Shown in pieces: positions 22,849 through 27,601 of a DNA stretch of 27,601 nucleotides; within the stretch, counting starts at the first letter, position 1; every line of letters starts with the position of its first letter. The translations under genes were made by a program, and so were the position numbers. The stretch lies in contig JAIRSA010000187.1 of assembly GCA_031255695.1 (NCBI GenBank), forward strand, positions 1 through 27,601, read 5' to 3'. A model generated the notes under the pieces. That model did not search any database, was not told where the DNA came from, and saw only the letters and a list, made by a program, of their open reading frames with translations. The DNA comes from Eubacteriales Family XIII. Incertae Sedis bacterium (lineage in GTDB: Bacteria > Bacillota > Clostridia > Peptostreptococcales > Anaerovoracaceae).

Positions 22849-22860
22849 ATAACGCCGTAT

Positions 22861-23847
22861 TTATGGAATCATTTTTCTTTTGAAGGACGGGAGCTTGTCG
22901 CGGAATTCCTGGGCAGACATGACATCTATTTCGTCATAATAATATTTGTTGCCATCAGGCCGGTTTTGTTTACGTAGGCGCTTAAGGGAACCCCTGATTG
23001 ACATGAAGGGGTTGTTATGGTCTTCGGGCACGGCTCTTGGCGTCTTGGAGACGCCATTGATGGCTTCGGCATCGCCCTTGTATTTGAGCCCGCCATTGAT
23101 GGTTTCGGTGTCGCCTTTGCCTTTGGGTCTATCGGCGGGCGGCGCAGCCTCATCCCGGCGTTTACTCGCTGTTTCAGCCACTACCGCCAGCATGTCCACG
23201 TGGGCATCGACTTCATGCCCAGTTTCGTCGATCACGACGAAAAGCTTGACATTAAGTTTGCGCAAAAAGCGCAGGGCTTCGAGCTCTTCGCGGCATTCGT
23301 CTGAGAGATGGCCATGGCACTCGTTTGCAGGCGGGTCTGGGCATACGCAGGCGGGGCTATAGGGTGCTGTAGTGCCGGCATGTCTGAAACACTCGGGAAG
23401 GATGCGCTTTTCCAAGCTGATATAACTCTCGATGGCCTTAAACCTTATAGACTTAAGCAGTTCGCTCTGTTCAAGCTCCCGGTTCTTCTTGAGAAGTTTT
23501 TGGCTTTTCTCGAAAAGCGCTGTGACATTGCCATTTTCGCAGTAATCCTGAATCCGCTCGCAACGTAATTTGGGATTGGTTTTTTTCTCTGTCATCTTTT
23601 GCGCGAACCCGGATTTGAACTCTATAAATGCTATACCGTCATGTATTAAGGCTAGCCCGTCTGCAGATGTGGGGCGGCCTTTTTCGTTGAATATACCTTT
23701 GCAGATTTGATCAAAATTGTACAGCTGTGTGTCATCGTATACCAATGAATTTGGCCCATCCCCGATTTTGGAAAGTTTGGTGAATGAAGCCCGATAATTA
23801 TCGTCCCAATGTTGATGTGCGTATTTTTGCAAAACCTCTATGCCCAT
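22861..23847 (-). CDS. PD-(D/E)XK nuclease-like partner of the adjacent ATPase
   Basis: This 328-aa protein is not recognised as a named family. Near residues 60-80 it reads TSADGLALIHDGIAFIEFKS, with Asp63, Glu76 and Lys78 spaced as in the D-(x)n-E-x-K core of PD-(D/E)XK nucleases, within a predicted strand-turn-strand. A second region (KLNVKLFVVIDETGHEVD, ~200-217) may be another core strand. Residues ~230-290 are charged and carry an internal repeat (KGDTETING / KGDAEAING). It starts two bases after the ATPase stop codon (TAG-CC-ATG), so the genes are translationally coupled. A DNA- or RNA-cutting effector controlled by the ATPase is the inferred role; anti-phage defence is the likeliest context. 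No transposase or restriction methylase is nearby. Confidence 0.68.
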   Translation of the reverse strand: MGIEVLQKYAHQHWDDNYRASFTKLSKIGDGPNSLVYDDTQLYNFDQICKGIFNEKGRPTSADGLALIHDGIAFIEFKSGFAQKMTEKKTNPKLRCERIQDYCENGNVTALFEKSQKLLKKNRELEQSELLKSIRFKAIESYISLEKRILPECFRHAGTTAPYSPACVCPDPPANECHGHLSDECREELEALRFLRKLNVKLFVVIDETGHEVDAHVDMLAVVAETASKRRDEAAPPADRPKGKGDTETINGGLKYKGDAEAINGVSKTPRAVPEDHNNPFMSIRGSLKRLRKQNRPDGNKYYYDEIDVMSAQEFRDKLPSFKRKMIP

Positions 23848-23849
23848 GG

Positions 23850-25343
23850 CTATTCTCCAAGATTATCCAAATAATGGTCGCGCAAAACCTTCATTTCTGA
23901 CAGATACTGCAAAAAGTCCTTGTATATCGCCCCCATGTCGTCAGTTACGCATTTGTACTGCACGAACCCGTCATCGAGCGCTTCTGTGCGGTAGAAGTTC
24001 GTCTTGCCGATTATGTCGTATTTCCGCATACAAGCATCCAGGGCCAGCATGAAATTGGGGCTGTGGGTTGTCAGCAGCACGTTGACGTCCAGTTGTTGGA
24101 CCAGCAGGGCTATGATCTCCGCGAAGCTGTTTTGCCACATCGGGTGCAAGTGTATCTCCGGCTCGTCCAGAATGAGCATCGTCGCATTGTCGATGAGGCC
24201 TTTTTCTATCAGTATCTTGATGATCGCAAACATCTTTGAACCCGTCGCCATGTTGGAGATCTTCAGCCTGGCACCATCATGGACATAGTAATCGCCGTCC
24301 CGTGCGAACTCGAATGTGCCGGGGATGATTTTGTCGATGTGCCCCTTTATCGGCTTCAGCGATTCGTCTAGGAGCGTCTGCTCGAATATGGAAGGTTTGC
24401 CGCTGCGTCTAAGCACTTGCCATAATTTAAAGTTATGGTGACCAATAGTTTCGGGACCAAATGTAGCCATCGGTGTCGCACGCTTCCTAAACTGAGGGGA
24501 AAAGGGTGAAGGAAAATCAGAGCCATAATCCAGGACAAAGGGGTCGTCGATCATATAGGCACGCTTGTACGGGGCATAGTTAAAAACTGGCTTCTTGTCA
24601 TCGACGATCTTGTTGCCGGCGATTCTGCACTGAAAGAAGATGGAATCACCGCTCGACAGTTCGATGCTGGATGTCACGCCATGAGACCCGACAGGCTGGA
24701 TCTGGTTGGCGAACTCGAGCTGAAGGGTCTGATTTATGCTTTCCCTTGCGTAGGCGGTCAATTCGGGATCTTTGTTGATATCGGCAAGAAGCCGTTTCAA
24801 TATGGAAACAGCTTCATCCCTTCTTGTATTGAAGAGTTCATCAAAATCATCGGTAGAGGATGGCATTTTTTGATCACGCAATGCAAGGTGAAATCCACGC
24901 CTAAAAATACCACGATCATAAATCAAAGATTTGCGGTTATTAAACGCCCTTATATCGAAAGCCTTCAGCTCATCCGCCAGTGCGTGTATGTTTACAGAGT
25001 TTGAGTCAGACATTGTAAAAGAAAAAGCTAAAGGGCGTCTATTTCTAAAGGTTAAAGATGCCATGTTTGGATAATCGGCAAATAGCTTTTTATTCTTTGC
25101 CAAAAGATCCCCAAACCTCCAATCGTATAGAAATGCGGAGATATCGTCCACCCGCTCCTCAATATACCTATCACTATCGCGGTCAGCCTTTTGCTTCAGA
25201 TCGGATACGGCATCCAAAAGCGAATAAAGGGCTTTGCCCACCGTGGTCTTGCCGGAGTTGTTCTTGCCGGTGATCACCGTGAGGCCGTTCAGAGAGAGTG
25301 TCGAATCCTTGATAATGCCGATATTTTTCAACCTTATATCCAT
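23850..25343 (-). CDS. AAA/ABC-type ATPase of an OLD-like, defence-associated group
   Basis: This 497-aa protein has the layout of AAA_15/AAA_21 ATPases related to SMC/ABC proteins. The N-terminal strand RLKNIGIIKDSTLSLNGLTV leads into Walker A GKNNSGKTT (residues 26-34). A long middle region with charged helices follows, and the C-terminal lobe has Walker B LILDEPEIHLHP (390-401) and the switch LLTTHSP (422-428). No Toprim nuclease domain follows, so it is not a complete OLD nuclease. The ATG at 25343 has AGGAGG about 7 bases upstream. It is coupled to the PD-(D/E)XK-like gene. Such ATPases act as sensors in Septu, PARIS, AbiL-like and similar systems, but I could not match this pair to a known one. 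Confidence 0.85.
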   Translation of the reverse strand: MDIRLKNIGIIKDSTLSLNGLTVITGKNNSGKTTVGKALYSLLDAVSDLKQKADRDSDRYIEERVDDISAFLYDWRFGDLLAKNKKLFADYPNMASLTFRNRRPLAFSFTMSDSNSVNIHALADELKAFDIRAFNNRKSLIYDRGIFRRGFHLALRDQKMPSSTDDFDELFNTRRDEAVSILKRLLADINKDPELTAYARESINQTLQLEFANQIQPVGSHGVTSSIELSSGDSIFFQCRIAGNKIVDDKKPVFNYAPYKRAYMIDDPFVLDYGSDFPSPFSPQFRKRATPMATFGPETIGHHNFKLWQVLRRSGKPSIFEQTLLDESLKPIKGHIDKIIPGTFEFARDGDYYVHDGARLKISNMATGSKMFAIIKILIEKGLIDNATMLILDEPEIHLHPMWQNSFAEIIALLVQQLDVNVLLTTHSPNFMLALDACMRKYDIIGKTNFYRTEALDDGFVQYKCVTDDMGAIYKDFLQYLSEMKVLRDHYLDNLGE

Positions 25344-25388
25344 AGTGGCCTCCTGAAGCCAGCATTGCCGTCATAATTAAGTTGCCAT

Positions 25389-25403
25389 CCCCGCAAAGCG
25401 GGG
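25389..25403. promoter_or_regulatory. Small perfect hairpin/palindrome upstream of the ATPase gene
   Basis: The sequence ccccgc-aaa-gcgggg lies 46 bases before the ATPase start codon on the minus strand, directly downstream of TTGACG on that strand. It could be an operator or an attenuator-like stem. No clear -10 box was found at the right spacing. Confidence 0.35.
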
Positions 25404-25478
25404 CGTCAAACATACATAATAATCGTGTTATGGTTATTATATCAGGGCAGCCCGCAGATGGCAAGGGCGTCTTTCTGG

Positions 25479-25655
25479 GCAGAAGGCGCTATTTCGGCTC
25501 GCTATTTCGGCTCTATTTCTTGTTGTACTTATTGCCCCAACCTGCCATAATATGGAAATGGGTACAGGCTCAAGAAGACGAGATAAGATTGGTGAAAGTT
25601 GGCCATAAAAATGGACATATTTAATGGCTATGTGTGAAACGAGGGCGATATGATC
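25479..25655 (+). repeat. Second copy of the AlbA_2/rtcB promoter region, with the AlbA_2 gene deleted
   Basis: Bases 25509-25610 match 15782-15883 at roughly 88%, including a promoter TTGTAC-N17-CATAAT at 25523-25551. Bases 25619-25647 match 17367-17395, the end of the spacer after the AlbA_2 gene, and 25641-25655 match the rtcB start region near 17656-17671. The ~1.5 kb holding the AlbA_2 gene is missing between them. A 13-bp tandem motif (ctatttcggctcg) expands the left end. Confidence 0.85.
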
Positions 25656-25919
25656 GAAGATCATACAGCAGTTTGCAGTGCTGAACCGCAGGGCGATGGC
25701 TGAGGTCATATTGCGGGGGATGGGCCTGACAGAGATCGGCCGCTTCACGACCATACACAACTATATCGACACGGATTCCATGGTATTGCGGAAGGGATCG
25801 GTGTCAGCGGATCGCGGCGAGCGGCTGCTGATCCCGATCAATATGCGCGACGGCAGCCTGATCTGCGTCGGGCGCGGCAATGACGAGTGGAACCGCTCTG
25901 CGCCCCACGGCGCCGGCCG
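25648..25919 (+). pseudogene. Internal fragment of a second rtcB allele
   Basis: After a copy of the rtcB start (gatatgatc) the sequence jumps to 25656-25919, which matches 18391-18654 of the intact gene (about codons 243-329, including the GMP-accepting His region SAPHGAG). Over 264 bases I count six differences, all synonymous. The junction shifts the frame relative to the copied start codon, and the C-terminal ~70 codons are absent, so no functional ligase is made. After 25919 the sequence is unrelated. It is a remnant of a second, once functional rtcB that was cut down through short matches at the junctions. Confidence 0.9.
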
Positions 25920-25997
25920 TGTACAGCCATGGACCAAGCGGCCATGACCATACGACCATGCGGCCATGCGCCAGCATTTAGATTTTCCTGATGTTGC

Positions 25998-26026
25998 TTG
26001 AATTTGGTCTGATTGGATGGTATAAT
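25998..26026 (+). promoter_or_regulatory. Promoter upstream of the terminal gene
   Basis: TTGAAT (25998-26003) and a perfect TATAAT (26021-26026) are 17 bases apart. The nearest downstream plus-strand gene begins at 26158, giving a leader of about 125 bases. Confidence 0.65.
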
Positions 26027-26052
26027 CCATGTAAAAGCTTTGAAGGGCTATT

Positions 26053-26226
26053 TCAGTGTGGCATCCGAATGCTTTCTGCTAAGTTAAGGCGAAGGCTGTG
26101 TTGTGGATGCTTTTTTCGATGGGCAGCAATTTTTGCCAGGCGTTTATGGAGTAGTGTATGTGCAATCATTTGGAACATCAGTGCTTGACGCTTAAATTCA
26201 AAAGACGGCGTTCGGAGAAGCCCAAT
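26053..26226 (-). pseudogene. Possible C-terminal remnant of an IS4-type transposase
   Basis: On the minus strand an open stretch without its own start ends at a stop at 26053. Its translation includes FEFKRQALMFQMIAHTLLHK, then RLAKIAAHRKKHPQHSLRLN and LAESIR. This resembles the end of IS4-family DDE transposases, where an R-Q-x-L-M ... I-A-H-N-L pattern precedes a short basic C-terminus. Only ~55 residues remain, and the DDE residues are absent. It overlaps the proposed N-terminus of the next gene on the other strand. The match is from memory of the family pattern, so this is tentative. Confidence 0.4.
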
Positions 26227-27601
26227 CCGCCAGCAGGGGATCTCGCCGGGGCAAGTCAGGCTCTACCGGATGCGGTGGGCGGAACGCATGATGCGAACGA
26301 GTATATAATGTTCGGCTATTACGGTCATTTACAAATCGAAACACATGACAATTGGCAGAAATTCAATCCCATGGAAACTCCATATGCCTACTATTCACAC
26401 ATGCAGGATTTTCCAAAACAAGAATATCAAGACGAATACCCCCTTAAACTGATCGGTACGGGGCCATCGGCAGCATTGAAAAATCCTGAGGAAGAGGGAT
26501 ATTTCGGACATGGCTACAAACCTGGCGGGGCAGAAGGCCAACATTTTATAGCAGTCGCCATGCTGCACCTTTCGCAGGAGACGGTCAAGCAGTCCCTAGA
26601 GACAGGCAGAGCAGAAGCCCTCGCTGCAGTTGTTGCAGGCCCGGAGGACGCCATGGCCATGCATGTGAAATGGCATATCATAGAATCAGTCAAGGAACTG
26701 ATGGATGACGGCAACTTTGGTACTGAAGACGGCGGGAATTTGGCACAGGTGTTTAAGGCCATAAACTGTACGGTATATTATACAATCGGTTTTCCGGACA
26801 TCGTCATCATCTTCCAGACGAAGCGCCTCGACTGGGTGTCGGATATCTGCTATGCATTAAGGGCTCGCAGCGTGGACGCAGCAGGCGTGGATACGGGCAA
26901 ACCTTTTCTAAGCGCATCCTATCTGTTATGTGGTATGCATGTGGCTTCGAAATTAGAGAGCAGCATTGATGAAAGTGTGGAAAACTTAAGGGCTTCGATC
27001 CGTTTTCTGCTGAAGCAGGGTAAAGTACCGAAGTTGTTTTTCCATGAATTTATAAATAAGATGTCAGAACGAAGGGTTGGTGTCCAACTCAACGAGTTCG
27101 GGCAGATGTACGGCAACTCTGATGTGCTATGGATACCTGACGCCCCCTTAGACGGCAAATTATTAAATGAATACATCAAAATGGATGGACTGTTGAATCC
27201 GGCCGGCGCTTTTTACAATGAATGGATTGCGATGATGCGCACTTCAATCAGGCGCGTTTTCGAAGAAGCGGCCACGATTGATCCTAGCAGGAAGCTGTGT
27301 CCCATTGATGCAGATGCGGATGTAGTTCCAGACAGGGGGGCGGAACGGCTAATACTGAGGTGGCGACAGAGCCTAAAGAGGTATTGTCGAGAGAGGGATC
27401 GCATTTATCTAATCTCAGCAAATGCAATGAATGCTGCGGGTGGGCAGAACGGTGGTTTTAAGTTTGAAGAAAACAGCTCCCGCATGCTCAAGGGCGCTGA
27501 GCAGATGGCGAATTTATACTATGACTTGGCGCGGAGTGCGCATGCTTATGATCTGCGCTCCATGCTCGATCCGACGCTTAGGGTCTTTCGTGCCAATATG
27601 C
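26158..27601 (+). CDS. Large protein of unknown function (partial, runs off the right edge)
   Basis: From ATG 26158 to the window end the frame stays open for 481 codons without a stop. I do not recognise the family. The first ~45 residues are basic and Pro/Ala-rich. Then come segments that look like strands of ferredoxin-like folds: NEYIMFGYYGHLQIETHDNW (residues ~47-66) and CTVYYTIGFPDIVIIFQTKR, then LDWVSDICYALR (~204-234). A helical, charged part follows (KLESSIDESVENLRASIRFL; RRVFEEAATIDPSRK). The ATG has GGAG 6 bases before it and an in-frame stop two codons upstream; a later start (GTG 26275 or ATG 26308) is possible because the 5' end overlaps a transposase-like remnant. Its place beside a defence-like operon is suggestive only. 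Confidence 0.72.
   Translation, partial: MCNHLEHQCLTLKFKRRRSEKPNPPAGDLAGASQALPDAVGGTHDANEYIMFGYYGHLQIETHDNWQKFNPMETPYAYYSHMQDFPKQEYQDEYPLKLIGTGPSAALKNPEEEGYFGHGYKPGGAEGQHFIAVAMLHLSQETVKQSLETGRAEALAAVVAGPEDAMAMHVKWHIIESVKELMDDGNFGTEDGGNLAQVFKAINCTVYYTIGFPDIVIIFQTKRLDWVSDICYALRARSVDAAGVDTGKPFLSASYLLCGMHVASKLESSIDESVENLRASIRFLLKQGKVPKLFFHEFINKMSERRVGVQLNEFGQMYGNSDVLWIPDAPLDGKLLNEYIKMDGLLNPAGAFYNEWIAMMRTSIRRVFEEAATIDPSRKLCPIDADADVVPDRGAERLILRWRQSLKRYCRERDRIYLISANAMNAAGGQNGGFKFEENSSRMLKGAEQMANLYYDLARSAHAYDLRSMLDPTLRVFRANM

Noticed and set aside
25678..25947. An 89-aa ORF in the rtcB fragment as a small functional gene
   Set aside because: It is an internal piece of RtcB without the N-terminal metal site and the C-terminal end, and its GTG start is an internal codon with no SD.

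Overview
The window looks like the chromosome of an anaerobic, amino-acid-fermenting bacterium with high GC content, probably a GC-rich clostridial-type Bacillota. The evidence is a complete Stickland D-proline reductase locus, an ECF vitamin/metal transporter, a gene cluster resembling clostridial type IV pilus loci (PilC, PilT, a DUF4860-like protein), and strong Shine-Dalgarno sequences. The placement is an inference; no rRNA or tRNA gene is present to test it.

Layout. 1-977: the end of an ECF transporter operon (ATPase end and EcfT). 978-1265: tandem 71-bp hairpin repeats in a convergent intergenic gap. 1266-6711, minus strand: an apparent operon TetR regulator - prdC - prdA - small conserved protein - prdB. 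6755-6915: a 161-bp MITE-like palindrome. 6947-7999: prdF (proline racemase), with its own consensus promoter and a long repeat-rich leader. PrdF would supply D-proline, PrdA/PrdB would reduce it to 5-aminovalerate and PrdC would deliver electrons. Both sites where selenocysteine might be expected (PrdB Cys151, PrdC Cys152) are ordinary cysteine codons. 8358-13772, plus strand: a lipoprotein with a transglutaminase-like domain followed by a compact type IV pilus-like cluster ending in pilT. 13769-15579, minus strand: a GIY-YIG protein and an OFA-type MFS transporter, with repeat copies between them.

From about 15.8 kb onward the window is accessory in character. It holds an AT-richer AlbA_2/HATPase regulator next to rtcB, a secreted 1168-aa protein made of two tandem Big2-GH43-CBM6 units, and a two-gene operon encoding an AAA/ABC-type ATPase and a PD-(D/E)XK nuclease-like protein. 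That pair is the best candidate here for an undescribed anti-phage system. It is followed by a collapsed second copy of the AlbA/rtcB locus, a probable transposase remnant, and the start of a large unrecognised protein that runs off the right edge.

Two themes run through the window. First, conserved proteins repeatedly carry Ala/Gly/Pro-rich linkers or tails built from tandem DNA repeats (PrdA, PrdC, the TetR regulator, the small prd protein, the DUF4860-like protein, the MFS transporter). Second, the rtcB fragment at 25.7 kb differs from the intact rtcB at six positions in 264, all synonymous, so it came from a functional second allele that was only recently truncated.
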